Source: Aulostomus chinensis (Eukaryota > Chordata > Actinopteri > Syngnathiformes > Aulostomidae). Taken from it: a stretch of 64,000 nucleotides of DNA. Both the position numbers and the translations under genes were made by a program. The stretch lies in the NCBI GenBank assembly GCA_037954235.1, contig JBBMOA010000004.1:4875001-4939000 (forward strand). Direction: 5' to 3'. Under the pieces are notes generated by a model. The model ran no database searches. It had not been told where the DNA came from and saw only the letters and a program-made list of their open reading frames with translations. Below are positions 38,791 to 53,025 of the stretch, piece by piece. How positions within the stretch are numbered: the stretch's first letter is position 1; every line of letters begins with the position of its first letter.

Positions 38791-41129
38791 GATGTGTGTT
38801 TGACATCAAATTTCCACTCTCTGTGGTTTTAAAAGGCTGTGTTTGTTTGTTTAGTGCAAAGCCGAGGCGCGAGCTGTGTGTCGGGGCTCACCGATTAACC
38901 CGCCCGGGTACAACACCCCATAGGAATGTCTGGAATTCTACACAACAAGGATTAGCTCATCCCTGTCTGTTGTCTCTGGACTCTGTGTTTGTCATTCTTT
39001 CGCTGCATGGGCTTAGCGATGGACCGGCTGATAGACACACACACAGAGACTGAGACAACCACACAAAGGAATGGTAGTCGTACCTGAAGGCCCGAGGTCA
39101 TCGTCCCGCGCGCTCATACCAGTCTGAAAAATACCCCTTTGTTTTATTCTTACCACCTTTCTTATTGTTTTGAAAGAAAAATCCAGCACAAACAGTCGCT
39201 GGCACTGTACCTGGCATTTTTATCCCGGTGGATAACCGGCCCAGCTTGGACAGCATGACATCATCTTCAGATATTTCCGGCGCCACTACAACAGAGAAGG
39301 GATTTTTTTTTTAGGGATTGTTTCAACAATGAAAAAAACCAAAAATGTGAGAGTATCTTTGTTGAACTCTAAAAGTACAAATTTAAAAATAGACATGAAT
39401 AGATTGGAAGAGGGTGGTGTGATTTTGCCTGTTTCTTAATCACACTAGAACTCGCCTGAACACACTTATGACTTTTTTTTTTTTTAATTCATTGTAAAAC
39501 AGCAGGTAGTGGAGTTTGAGTGTGTAGGTTCTCTTACACCAGAACCTTCACCACCAGGGGCGGAGACAGAGGAGCGTCATTGGTGGCACTGGGGGTCCCC
39601 CTGGTAGCCCCATGTGAACACTGCTGCAGGTGTGCTTGTTCTTGTCTTCTTTTAAGGGGCATCTCATTGACTGGCACCTCTCTCAGATCCAGGACCCTCC
39701 TCATTAATGAGTTGAGAGGCCTAATTCACATAAACATTTTGACCTTGTTATTAAAGAAACAGTTTTCTGGAAGTATATGTTTTGAAGAGTGGAAAATCAC
39801 TGCTGAAATCGGTGTATTTTCCACCGTTTTGGCCCCATGACCAGTACCAGTGGCGTCAGGTCTTGGTGAACACCTCCATCTAGCGGCCGTAATGAGGAAC
39901 AACGTGCAGCCACTGACTGACGAATGCACAACACACAACTCAGAGGCAGCACATGACAAGGAAAAAAATAACGACAGCATTTAATATCTTTGTATCCAGC
40001 AGATGCGGCTGCATCAAGGCTGCCCTGTGTGTGTTCATCTCACGATCATTCCTCCTGCTGCATTATCTGCTGTTTTCTGGGTTTAGGGGTTAGAGGTCAT
40101 TGGGGCGAAGGAAGGGGCTCAATTACTGAATGCAAGAAAGAAAAAAAAGTTAAACCGGCAAATTGGATACTCGAAAGACACAAAGTGAGGCAAAAAAAAA
40201 AAAAGGCTGGAAAAACTCAACTGGTGACACAACAAGACACAGCTGGAGGAACTCAATGAACAAGCGTGGACGACGGATTGACTAACAGGACACAGGTGAG
40301 CCACCACGTCTCCAGGTGGCGCCGGCTTTATTGGGCTTCCCCTCCTGGAAGAGCACGTGAACACCAACTTGCTGAGTTCTGTTAGCTCACAGATGGGAAG
40401 AATCAAGAATGAAACGGAATAACCTGTCGGATAAGATGCTCAGTTGTCAGTTGTGAGACACAGACAAGGAAGTCAAGAGAGCGCACACGAAACAAAACAG
40501 GAAGTTTGACGTCACGGCCGTAAGGACAACAAGGAATTCTCAAATTTCAAGGAGACAGAAATTGAAGGTTGATAACTAAGAAGTCGCACAGTCCAGACCG
40601 GACCACGACACTGGGGGGCATTTCTGTTGCGCCACAGCGCTTCGTCCGCTCCAAGAGGCGCTGATGTGGTCAGCGCCGATGAAACCCAGCAGACTGAAAT
40701 GAGAATAACTGCATTATCCTGGAAACCTGGTCGAGGGGTTTGGTCTCTGAGTTGGTTTATTAACAGCTGTAGCTCCTGCACTCTGATATATCGTGACTTG
40801 TAGAAAGTTTGGCTCCTCCAAATTTTTTTTCATTTTTAAAACAAGTAGCAGGATAATTGGAGAGAAAAAAAATTAATGTGACTATGAGAGCACTGAAGAC
40901 TTGACATAAAACATAATAAAACAGTCCTGACGGAGGAACGCAGATTTTAAACCGTCACATAAAGAGAGGAAAGATGGAGCAATAAAAGCTTTAAAGCTTT
41001 GCGGTGTGAGTCTTTCAGAAAGGAAGAAACTGAAGAAGCCGTGAGCTCATGTGCTGCTGGGGTTGGAGGACATCCAGCTGATGTTCTCTTTATGATACAA
41101 ACAGGGGAAAAAAACCTCCACCTTCAGTG

Positions 41130-41400
41130 ACATTTGAAGAACGGTGGGAAACTCCACATCTTTCCTGTAAATCTAGAACCTTCTTTGCAGAGCATTTATC
41201 TGGAGTCTGTCAGGTTCCGCACCAACAGAGCAGACCAGTTCGTGGTAGCTGACAATGAGCAATTATGGCCTTTAATGTATTTTCCTGCAACAGTTGGAAT
41301 GTGTTTTTCCTCTTTCATTTATCCTGTTATGGATGTCATGTTTGCAATCTGCAACCTCACCACTAGATGGCACAAAATTTTACTCAACGGTCCTTTTTAA
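41130..41400 (+). repeat. Possible short interspersed or MITE-like element
   Basis: The right end, CCTCACCACTAGATGGCACA followed by ACGGTCCTTTTTAA, resembles the end of a short teleost element I recognise only by its 'CCACTAGATGGCA' signature. Limits are uncertain. Confidence 0.3.
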
Positions 41401-42523
41401 AGAATAAGAGTTACGCTGCTTGAACGACAAGTTGAACGAGGGACAAAAGGTGGCAGGTACAGAAACAAATGTCAGTGTGCCGGTACTTTCTTTTCACTCA
41501 GCTTAATATTTTTATTTCACTCCATTTCAAACAAAACGTGTACTTTTAACTCCTCTACATTCATCCGACGCCCTCAGTTACTTTGAAGAAATAGATTTTG
41601 TGTGGAAAATATGGTAAAACCAGATGAAGACTGTGTACTTCAGATTTGAAGACCACCACCAAGAGGACAGAAGGTACTAGAACCGCTAATGTATGACCTT
41701 AAAAATGACCTTTTGAGGTCAAAGGTGAGAGGATGGAATGCCCCCAAGAACTGAAACACACAAAATCATTTGAAATATGTACTTTTACTCTTGATACTTA
41801 AGTAAATTCAATATCAAATACCTGCTTTTACTGTTGTCGATAAGTATTTGACAGTGAGTTCACTCATATTGAGACTTTTAATGTCACCGGAGTGCCATGT
41901 CATGATATCTAAGTAAAGGAACTGAGAACCACTTCCAACGTAAGTGAGGGAGCAGAGCTGAAATTTGCAGAAATGCCTCTTGTGCTGTACTCCGGTACAC
42001 TGGACTTTTTTTCTTTTTTTTTTTAAACTGTCTTCCAACAGTACTTCTTCAACTTTGTTGAAATCCTCTTGAAAATCAAATGCTGATTGTAAAATAACTC
42101 GAAATAAATTTACTTTTGGTTGCAGGTTCTTGCAGGTCCAACTGAATCTGGAAAAACCTTGTCTCGGAAATGCAGTGAGTTATTCCTGAAATATCTGTGT
42201 CAGTGCGTCAGGGCGCCATAAAGAACACCATATACTGCATCACAAACACAGGCAGCTTGAACGGAGTTTCAGGGTGTTACTCATGCCTGTGTCAGATCCA
42301 GGAGCAGCCCAGGGTTGAGGAACAGTCGGTACCTCTGGATTTGTTTGTTTCGTCATGGTGATTAGGCATAATCAGCTGACCCCGCACAGAATGTGACCTC
42401 CATGTTAACGATTTATGATTCACTGTGATAAGCAGATATGAATTTAGACAGGGTTCACTGATATTTTCCCAAAAAACATGACGTGTTGGCGCAAGAAGAC
42501 TCTATTCATTCCATTTATGAAGA

Positions 42524-42568
<45 letters not shown>

Positions 42569-42945
42569 TATGCACAGAACAAAGGTTTTGGGAAAAGGCC
42601 AGATGAACAACATGGCTTTGTCCTCTAATATGTTCCATCAACTCGTGTGCTCTCTAATGCTCTCTTTTCACCTCACGTCATTTCAAAGCTGATATTTTCT
42701 TGGTTTGTTTTTGCACCGCATTTCTTTCATGCTTTCTTACATTCAGAAGCACAAGGAAATACGTTTTATCATGCACATACAGACACTGTTCCATTTATAA
42801 TTTCACAACGACAAGTTCCTTGTGTGCCTGGTCACATGGGGGCTTTTTACTGTGTGCGTGTCAGCACAGAGAGGCCTTTTTGTTCCAGGCAGGATGTGAG
42901 AGATGATTTTCCCATCGAGAGCCTCAGGAGCAAATGGTGAACAAG

Positions 42946-44480
42946 TCAGGATAGAACAGAAGAGCTTTTATTGTCACGTCTCAAGCACCTGTGCGTGGAA
43001 AGGAAACTGCCTTCCCAGAAACAAAAAAGGGTGCAGTGCAAATAGTAAAAAAAACAAAAAAAATAGTGTAGCTAAAAGATGCAGAACACAATAAAAACAT
43101 CAAATAATGATAAAAAACGAGCTGCCTCGTGGGTGTTGGGACACTGTTTAGTGTGTGTTTCTAGTGCTGCTAATGTGTTGCTCTGCCGAGCAAACATAAA
43201 AGGGAAACTAGTTCAGTAGGGATGCTGACAGTTCCATGTGTGCACCCTCCCAAGGTGCAGATGTGCCAGGGTGCAGTTGTTCAGTACGTGAGGGTGGTGG
43301 TGGGGGGGGGGGGGGCGACGGTGAGTTGCCGAATCTCACTGCTCAGGGAAAAACTGTCCAGCGTCCTGCTGGTCCCGCTGCTGATGCTCCTGAGCCGTTT
43401 TCCTGATGGCATAAAGGAAAACAGAGTGTGGGATCTTTCATGACGGTTGTCGCCCTGCTGATACGGCGGTCCTCACAGATGTCCAGCAGCGTAGGGGGAG
43501 AGGCCGTCCTCACAATTCTGTGCAGCTGATCTTTCTAATGCCCTTTGCAGTTTCCGAAACAGGAGATGAGACTGTAGGTGAGGGTGCTTGCATTCGTGTC
43601 CTTACAGAAGGTGGTCAGATGTTGCGCAGGGAGACCAGCCTTCCTGAGTCTGCGTAGAGGGTGGAGTCGCTGCTGGGCCTTTTGAACGATGAGTGTGGTG
43701 TTGATGGGCGAGGGCAGGTTGTCTGCCAGATGAATTTAACGTTGCTCGCCCTCTCTACAGCTGCACGGTTGATGTTCAAAGGTCTGCATGTGCGCTCCCC
43801 AGACCTACAGTCCACCCCCATCTCCTTTGTTTTTCTCCCACTGAGCAGGAGAAGATGTTAGCTGGTCCACCTCCATCCCGTATGCAGACTCCTCGGCGCC
43901 GTAATGAGACCAATCACAGTTGTGTTGTCCGCACATTTAATGATGTGTGAGAGGCAGTGCTGTCAGATGTAAGCAGGCAGAACAGCAGGGGACTGAGCAC
44001 ACAGCCTTGGGGGGGGCCCTGCGTTCACCGTGATTGATCTTGATGTTTTGTTTCCTACTCTTGACTGCTTGACGCTGCGTCAAGAAACTGAGGACCCGGT
44101 TGCAGGTCCCTGAGTCTTCATCCAGCGACCTTAGCTCCTTCACCAGCTGTGACAGGACAAAAGGTGTCCCTCTTTTCTGGGTGAGACAGGAAGGGGTGAA
44201 GCGTGGTGGAGATGAGTCATCGGTCGAGTGGTGAGCTGGAGAGGCTCCAAGTTAGCAGGGAGACGGTGCTTTAAGTGCTGCACAGGTGTAAGGGCCACAG
44301 GGAAGTTCAGAGTGGTTGGGTTGGACTTCTTTGGAACAGGGATAATGGTGGCACTCCTGTGACACTCAGGTCCAACTGCCTGTCTCAGACAAATGTTGTT
44401 CATGTCTGTCATAACAAATGCTCTCCATAGTTCCTCAGAACCCGACCAGGGACGTTGTCGCGCCTGCAGCCTTTCTTCAG
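42946..44480 (-). mobile_element. Decayed non-LTR retrotransposon (L2/CR1-Rex-like), reverse transcriptase remnant
   Basis: Read on the minus strand, fragments in shifting frames spell a LINE reverse transcriptase: ATIIPVPKKSNPTTLN..PVALTP near 44360-44290, then a decayed 'GAPQGCVLSPLLF' box near 44010, ADNTTVIGLI in place of the catalytic (Y/F)ADD motif near 43930, KAQQRLHPLRRLRKAGL near 43660, and the C-terminal region to about 43330. The 3' end has GACAATAAAAGCTCTTC followed by a TTCT-like tail near 42946, as in L2-type elements. The 5' part is missing (typical 5' truncation), and frameshifts and deletions rule out activity. Confidence 0.85.
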
Positions 44481-46312
44481 CACATGTTGCATCTTGTGTT
44501 GTAACACCCGAGTCATTCTAGCACGAAGGAGCTGCAGGCCTGGCGAGGCCTTTCGTCCCTCAATAGCTCAAAGTTTGAGCTATATTTGCATCCCCTATAA
44601 CCCCCGCACTCTATGAGAGGGTTGGTGGTCCTTGCCTTGACAGACAAGCTCCTCCAGCCAATCAGCGTAGCGATATATGTGACAGTAAAAACGTCTGTGT
44701 GTCCCCTTATTGGTTCCATCTCTTTCCAGTTTGCTTCACCTGCCAATAGTGAGACACTGCAGCAGCGTGACGTAGCAGCGGCCATCCATCAGAGCCAACT
44801 CGTGTCAGCAGCTTGTGTCATTGTTTCATTTACCACAAAGCTACTTGGCTAATGCTAAGAAAGTCAGCATTTCCTTGTTTCTTAGAATAGGGATGATATC
44901 CAAACATTCTGGTAATGTAACCATCCCAAACATGCAAAGCCACCTTGTCCTGTTTGTCGACAAATTGTGACTTGATGCCGCACAACCACCTTTAAAGCCA
45001 ACCACCGAGAGACTGTTTGTGAGAGGGTTAGATGAACAGTCCATCCCACGCTAACATTCCACGCTGACACTCTCTGATCATCAGCTCCTGTACGGGATCG
45101 GAATTTAAACTACCAGAATCTGGAGCTCATGTAATCCTAGATACTGTGACTAGATATGTAGCACATACATGATCATAATAAGATATCCTAGTCTAGTATA
45201 AATCCTCATGATGACCTCACAGCAAAGCTCAGGATGGAGATGAACTTTATTACTTGTGTGAATTACTGCAATGCTCCGGCTGGACAGACACTGCTTTTAA
45301 ATCATATTTTACTCATTTGTGCTACTGTTTGTGTTATTGTATGAGTTTTATGGGTGTGAATGTGTTGTCATGGTTGTCTGATCTATAAAGACAATTTTTT
45401 TTTTTGGCCTGCTGAAGCTTGAAACAGCAGCTATACAGCTATACTGCCTGGCGCTGCCGCCATGTTGCCCCCGCACGCTCCAGCTGATAGTCTGTCCCTA
45501 AACCTTCTGTTTGGTACTTGGTGACAAATTATTAGGCTGAACGAGTCGTGGGTTGATCCAGACCACCTGACAACAATACTTAACATGCCTCTTTGTATTA
45601 CATATTATCTGCATGGAGGAAGAATCTAAATCTTTCTGCTAATGCGCTAATTCCTCCTGGCGCTTTTATGTCGGCGTGTGCTGCTCTTTGGCTCTGGTTG
45701 TGTTGTGGAGTGTTGCATCTCTTGCTGCAAACGTCCCAATATTATACCTGCTGCTGATTAGCCTGCGCGACACAGCTGGCATGGTGGGGCGGGAACGCTA
45801 ATGAGCCCGTCACGGTTGCAGGGCAACAAAAAAAAAAAACACTTAAATGGTCTATGAAATTGAGTTTTCATATCCTCTGATGAGATCAAAGCTGGTGCTG
45901 TTATTAGCAGTATTATGTTTCTAAGTGCTTGCATGTGTCAAGTGAGGTCAATCAAAAGCGACACATTAATGACACGTACAGCTATTGGACGCGTTCACCG
46001 CTCCTGTCATTTGCCTATAATCACATCCTGACGGGTGTGAACAAAAATAAGATGTTGCATGAATTTGGTGAAACTCTTGGCAGTGATGATTCAACACGAC
46101 TCAAGAATGCCCCCCCCCCCTTGCTCTTAAAATGTTTTATGCATAACTGAAATGGGCGTTACTAAAAGTTTAGTTCATTGTGAAAACTCCCTAAAGTGGC
46201 ACAGGATCATTTTACTGTCTCTCCAGAACAATAATAGGATCAGACATAATATTCATGAAAATATACTGTTGTGCATTGATCAAAAGTACAATTTTGTCTA
46301 CTTTTTCACATT
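44481..46312. other. Gene-free stretch between LINE relic and il17rel 3' end
   Basis: Unique sequence. I looked here and further left on the minus strand for a SEFIR-coding exon of the receptor gene and saw none. Confidence 0.5.
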
Positions 46313-46318
46313 TTTATT
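46313..46318 (-). terminator. Candidate polyadenylation signal AATAAA for il17rel
   Basis: The first canonical AATAAA I noticed downstream of the predicted stop on the minus strand, giving a 3' UTR of about 0.6 kb. That UTR crosses a (CTT)n and poly-T tract (plus-strand view) at 46568-46612. Confidence 0.35.
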
Positions 46319-46919
46319 GATATTAAATAGTCTTTTAAAGTAAGTGGTTGAGTAACTGTTTAGCTGCAAGCTGAATGAATCTTTTCATTTGAAAAATGAC
46401 AACATCAGACACCACCACACCACATAAACAACCAATGACGACAACAACTCCATGAACAAGCACATACACAGAACACAGTACAGTAAAATGCACGTATTAG
46501 AAATATCCGTCATCGTTTGGGACTCTGCACTCAGCAGGGAAGTTATTTGCTTTGTGTAACATCTTTACGTTCTTCTTCTTCTTCTTCTTCTTCTTTTCTT
46601 TTTTTTTTTTTTAACCTCTTGCAACATTAAAGTCTTTACAGGTGTGACTGGCGGCTACAAGAGGCACACAATAGATGTCAGAAGTAGTCAAGTAGCCATT
46701 AGGGTTAGCTTCCTGTCAGTAAGGGCTAAGCGTTTAAGAAACCTTTTGGTTTAGAACAGCTTGTGAATGAGGCCCATTCTTCTTCTTTGGTCAGTCATAC
46801 AGTAAGTTGGCTTTCTCAGTGTTTGTGCACTGCGGGCAACTGGGGAGGAAGACCCCTCCCTGGAAAGCAGGTTGTAAAGTCGAGACCATGCAGTCAGGAG
46901 CAGAAACTGCCAAAACACA

Positions 46920-46936
46920 TCAAGTAAATGCTTCAG
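46920..46936 (-). CDS. il17rel: il17rel last exon: coding end and stop
   Basis: A good acceptor (TGTGCACTTACAG) starts an exon. With the single base from exon 15 it reads AEAFT and then TGA. This leaves a cytoplasmic tail of only a few residues after the membrane helix. A long 3' UTR would follow to the AATAAA near 46313. The acceptor is convincing, but the choice of this exon as the next one is inferred from position and phase. Confidence 0.5.
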
Positions 46937-49900
46937 CTGTAAGTGCACATATGAAGAACAAAAAGGAATCTCACCCTTATCTTACCAGTTTGTTTTGCTT
47001 CTGCACGGTATCCCCTGTGTGTTTGTTTGTTTTTCTTCTGGTGAACTGAAACAGAATTTAAAGAGAACCCTTCAGGAATTGAGTCATTACGATGACGCGT
47101 TTTGTGACCGGGGCTCATGCGAGTGTGCATTTAGAACGAACCAGTTCATCTGCAGGACTTGACATGTTCAGCCACCATAAACCACACCATTCACAAAGTC
47201 AGACGCCCGACCTCTATGAAGCACATATCAGCAGTACCGCAGACTAAGCTCAGGAAGTCTAGAGTTCTAAGGAATTTGATGGGTGGGCACTGGAACGGGG
47301 CATAAGTCAATTTTAGCTTGCTGTCAGAGATAAACGCTGCCCAGAGCATGACGGCGGGGTTTTACACCTACCAGTTAACAACACATGCAGCACCAGTGTG
47401 ATAATCACGATGCCAAGAAGGCAAACACCAACTGGCAAGATGTAGCTGGTCCAGATCAATGTGGCGGCAACAGGCTGGAGAGGCTGTGACTGATCTGTGC
47501 AGAGGAGAAAGGAAAAGTTACATTTGGTGAAACACAGTCCAAAGAGGCCTGTTGGTCCTGTTCACATCGTGTGGTCATCTTTGACACCACAAATACAATG
47601 ACCACAATGGAAAGAAATGATTGGTGTTGTCAGAACGGCACCGGAGCGTTGAATCGTGGGTTTGCGCACAGTCTCTGCTTGCTCTAGTCGAAGCAGCGCT
47701 GGTGACTGTTGAACCGGAGCTGGTAAATACCGGCTAGAGTCATTTGTCCTGGTACTGAATGCCAGTTTAAGCTGTCCTCATTGCACGACCATGGACAAGC
47801 ACAAGACTGTGCGACGAATATCTACCTTTCGCAGAGGGTGCATTTATCTTTCCACATCGCAAGATGACATCATGAACTGGCGACGGACCAGGTGTACTCA
47901 GGTGAAGCACCAGCTGTACTGACTATTGAGTTTCAGGCGCAATAAATCTCATCTGATCCACTTCCTATTTGTACAAAGAGGTCATTGAACTGACACAGTT
48001 TGGAAGGAAATCCGAGTGAAAAACCTTGACGCCACTCATTTGTGTGATTATTTTGTTGGCAGCGTTGCGCCACTGCCTACAACTGCTCTGCACTGAAACC
48101 AAACTTTTCCAACCATGCATGACTCATCAAGAACGTGCTGATGGACCCAGTTTGTTAGAACCAGCTGATTTTCATATGATATTAAACAAATCAGATGTTG
48201 AGGTTTCGACAATCTTTGTTATTAGAAGGCCTGTTTGCTACGCCAAGAGTCTCCTGGCTCACAAGTCATAGGAATAGAAACCAGTGACACAACCAGTGTT
48301 CATTCATCTCCCAGAGTTTCTAAATCTCTTAAGTTCTGGTTCTTGCATTAAAAGACTGACTGCTTGGCCTTCGACTCCCACTGCCCCCCGTGTTTACACA
48401 GAGAATAAACATGATACCACTATCATCCCACAAAACCACTTAAGGGAAGAGTGGAAAAGCACTTACTGCATTGCTCAAAACACTGGATGACGGTGGCAGC
48501 GTGCTTTACATGGAGCCTTGTCACCTGGCCAAGAACAAAATGTTTTTTTAGAGCCATTGTCCGTTGGAATGTGTAACAAGCTAGTTAAACTTGAAGGATC
48601 TATTTATAACTCACCTGGAGACAGCAGTTCACATCACATAATTTTCCTGCCAAGTTTAAGCTAAAAGGTTTGTCTTCCTCCTGAAACAGAGAGAAAAGAT
48701 GCAAAAATCTAGTCCTGAGGGTAAACCTGTGGAGTGGTGATTGATGGTAGAAGCGCAGTTTTAAATGACAGGCACTTTCCCTTTGTAGAGCATTAAAAGA
48801 CAAGATTACCAATTATTTGTTATGGTGATCAAAATGTGTTTTTTTTTTTTTGCTTTAAAGCATTCGAGATTGTCTTCATGGCAACAAAAACCAAAACAAA
48901 GGAAGAGGGATTAAAGGAGAAAATGATAAGGGCGTTGCAAAAGCTTTTATTTACTGAACACAAACGCTGGGTTGGCACATTCTCACACCGGTGCAGCTAC
49001 GTGTAAGCCTGCACTCTCCACCATGTCTTGCGCTCACTCTTGCCAGGAGTGCGACACTTACCACATTCACCGTGTGTGTTTCAGTCATCTGGCACGCCAT
49101 GGGGGACGCCGCTGACTTCACGCACAGGCCCACAGAGAAAGTAGCATTCAGCAGCGATGTGATCTTCACCTCCTGGCGACCCTGTTGTTTTGTCAAGGCC
49201 ACCTTCCATGCTGGAAATGAATGAGATGGTGTCATTTTAATTACTCATTCAACCAGACAGTGTTACATCATGTCTGCCATGAGTGCTCTAATGTGATCAT
49301 GTAATTACCCATTAAGGGATCTTTCTTTTTGGTGTCATTTTTGTGTTTGCCTGTCCGCGGGATTACGTGACAGCTGGCAGGTGACAGGTGTGGTGGAGGC
49401 CCAGGAGGAACCCATACAATTTGGGAGTAGAAAAGGTTTTTTTTAACTATTGATGTTCTCCCACTGCGGTGAGCTGGCGACCCGTCCAGGGTGAACCCCG
49501 CCTCTCGTCCAATGTCAGCTGGGATAGGTTCCAGCCCCCCCCCCACGCGCGCAACTCTTAACAGATAAGTGGTGTTCCTCTTTGGCGTAGGCCAGCCAGC
49601 GATCGGATGAATCATCTAGTGTGTCGACTGGATTCATCTCAAAATTAGTCAGAAGCTCCTCGAGAAGCTGGAGGTGAGTCACTGTGAAGACTGTGCTAAT
49701 GGCTGCTTGCAGCTTTGCTTGGGGCCCAAGGAGGACGGTGCCAGGAACCAGCCCGGATGCAAAGGTTGAGGAAGGTTGAAGTGCAGCTGAGGTTTGTTTT
49801 TCTGTCAGTAAGATTGTGCAAGAACTAGTTGGCTGATTTCCACCAGAGTTGGTGGAGGGATGTAGAATCGATTTCTCAACAGCCTGGAAATTCAGGTGGT

Positions 49901-52900
49901 ACCCAACCACATGAGCAACTCATCATGTGCAGCATCTACCCAAGGACAGAGCTTAGTTAGCCCACCACACAGCTCCACACCCCACTCCAAGCTAAACACT
50001 GAAGCACGCTCTCACTCTCAAAGCCTTGTTCAAATCTTCGTCATGTAGTAGTAGAATTAAGAATTGTTTTCCATCACAATGGAATTCAGAATTTTATTGT
50101 TGGGTAGTTTGCGTGCTCTTGCCTCAATGTTACTGCCTGGTTATCTTTTATCTGACACAGACAGCAGGTAACCCTTCAACTACAGCCCAAAAACGTCATC
50201 CAAAAAAAGCAACAAAAAAAAACAAAAAAACAAGCATCAATCTTCAAACTTAAATAAGAAATATCAAGAAAAAATGTGGGAGTACAGTAAACTTAACAGA
50301 TAAACTAAATACCAGACTTTCACTCCCAGTAAAACTTCAGAGACACAAAATTGCTGACAGATACTTAATACTTTTTAAGGACAGCTTTTCATTTGGTCAT
50401 GCATAATTTTATTGATAATTCTATTATATAATTTTATTATCATTCATCAAGTGAAGTCAGTCTGTTGAGAACTCTAGAACGGGCCCAGGAAGAACCCACT
50501 GAATCTGAGGGGCCGGTCTGTTTATTGGTTTAGTTTGGGTTTGGCACCGCCGCTTTGTGTGACCTGTAGTTCTGACGTTAGAAAAGACGGTACCTCGGAA
50601 TCTGCCATCAACAAAGGGACACCTGGTCCAGGACTGACCTCGTGCAGTGAACTAAAGAGGAAAGACCAGTTAGGTTTCACACAGTGTTGCACATTGTGTT
50701 ACACCTGAATGGCTCCATTGAAAAGACGTTCTCCTATGAGAGCTGACATCAACGAGCTGATACACTGAGGCTGTGCTGCGCTCCCTGTGAGCTCAATAGT
50801 CTCTCGACACAGAAAAAGGAAGTAGTTTTTACCTTCATGCAGAGTTGAGGATGCATATCCACTTCACTAAATGTAATCTGCAAGGCAACATTTGATGAAA
50901 TTGTTAATCATGAACCAACATTGTCTTTACTCAGTGTTGTAATAACAAAGTAGGTGGATGAGTTTAAAAGGGGCTAAATGCTCCATTAACCATGCTTTGT
51001 CTCTGTTTGTTGCCAAGTCCTTTTTTGGTCAGATGGATTCAGCAGCCTGTGTCTTTTTCTCTGAGGTTTCCCAACTGTGTGGGCTCTCCCCTTCAATAAA
51101 CTAACGGTGTACTTAACAACACAACTCTGGAATTACATGAGTAAGACGTTTGCCTGCACTATAAATCACACACGACACATTTCATGCAAGCACAAAGAAA
51201 CTCCTCCCTAAAATCAAAAATCAAAACCAAATGTGTGTTTTTCCGTTCAAGTACTCATGAATTTGAATCTTGAGCTCATGAAGACTTATTTTCCTTCCTG
51301 CATTACTTCTTTGTGACTAAGGGATTCAGGAAGAGCCGGCCATGCATGCTTAACTTGATGCTACCGACAGCTAACAACTGCGAAACTGTCAATTTTTGTT
51401 GCTATTTCGCTGTTGGTGATGTTAGCCATCATTAGCTTCGAGCTAAAATATACGTGGCTGGCTCTTTCTGCATTCTGGGGTCATACAGAAGTAATGCCGG
51501 ACTTAGGACTTAGGACTATGACATGGACTACGATACAGTGACATGCTCTCCTCACATCTTTTTATTAAAAAACTTTCTCAAAGGTACATTGTTTTTCAGG
51601 GGTGGCGACTCATGACCTCGGGCCTTTAGTCCCGCGTGATTGATTTCTGAGCATAAAGCTGCAGGGGAAACCACGTTACTGTTCCCTTGTCAGAGGCTGT
51701 TACCTTTTCTCTGCTGACATTCTGCATGGACCGGGGCAGATCCAAGCAGACGCCATCCTCTCCTCTCTGACACAAAGTGACAACAGCAGTAACAGGACAA
51801 GCAGGTTCCCACAACAGCGCCTCCTCCTGTGGGTCAAAGGTGATTCCTTGCCACAGCTCCTCCAAATCTACCGGGACATGGCAGGTGTCATCGTACCGTA
51901 AAGTTCACTTTGGAGTCAGACTCAGAGTAATCAAGGTACTCACTGTCTTTGAAAGGGCAGACCTGGACTCTGGTGGCGTCCGTTGTGATGGACCAGCCCT
52001 GTGGGAGATTTGTCAGTGAGTGTGTGAGTGAGTGCAGGTTCTCCTATCTGTTAGACTGATCACATTGTAGCAGTGAGAAGCTTTCACCTCGATACAGAGG
52101 CAGGGCAGGGGCCGGGAGTACAGGAGGGTGGCGCTCTTTATGGATTCCTCCTTCTTAATCTGCAAGATTAAATAAAAGTTTATGTAACATTTATGATTCT
52201 TTCCTCTGCATGTGCGCAACAGCTGCCTTTATCTTCTCTCCAACAATTTACCAGATGATCTAAGAACAGACACAAATGTGACCACAAAAAGAAATGTCTA
52301 ACATTACTGTGTTTAGTCAGCTTGCTTGTATTGTGTCTGTCATTTGCTGCTCGTGGTTTACCCTTTGTACACTCCAAAGTGTTGAAGTCTGCATATCAGA
52401 AAGTGAAAGGTTTCACGTAATAAAGGCTCTGATTGAAGGACTCAAAGGTTCAAACAAGTCAGTGGATTTGAACTCTGAGATGTGAAATACTACATCCCCA
52501 CTGGAGTACTTGTGCCCTCAGCAGTACACACATTAGGATAGAGTGTATCCAGCAGTTGCTGCTATCAACAAATCAACAATCTCAATCTACAATTAAACAC
52601 GTCATGTGTTTTTCCACCCTCTCCTACTCCTCCTTTGTGGCTTTTAATCTGATCTCTGTCTCAGCTGCTAGGCAGACCTACCACAGTATTAGCATCTGTG
52701 CCAAAACAAACAAAGTTGTTGTGGCACAGGCGGAGCTGGTAGTCGTAATCTTCCAGCATGTCCGTCACAGTCACGTTCAGCTCCTTCTTCTCTGGGTCCA
52801 CGTCATACGACAGCCTACCCGCTGGAGAAGTCAAAGGTCAAAGACAGAAGGTCGTGAACCACTGAAATGTTTGTTAGTTTGTTAAGAGTGTGCCAACTGT

Positions 52901-52952
52901 TTGGTAAATGTGCTTATTTAACTTCCTGCTGAGAGCCAGACAAGAATATAGA

Positions 52953-53025
<73 letters not shown>

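Larger units (their letters stand above)
32860..42945. other. Gene-free stretch with the densest microsatellites
   Basis: Large CA/TG arrays at 35221-35289, 35640-35697, 35820-35899, 35977-36033, 37062-37126, 37231-37287, 38712-38790 and 42526-42563, and a (TCC)n patch at 38358-38390. At 33280-34200 open frames overlap on both strands without a recognisable domain. Segments near 34200-35000 and 39100-42400 are plain AT-rich unique DNA apart from a possible short element at 41130-41400. Confidence 0.5.

Noticed and set aside
44140..44412. 90-codon minus-strand frame as an independent gene
   Set aside because: It is a fragment of the LINE reverse transcriptase relic.
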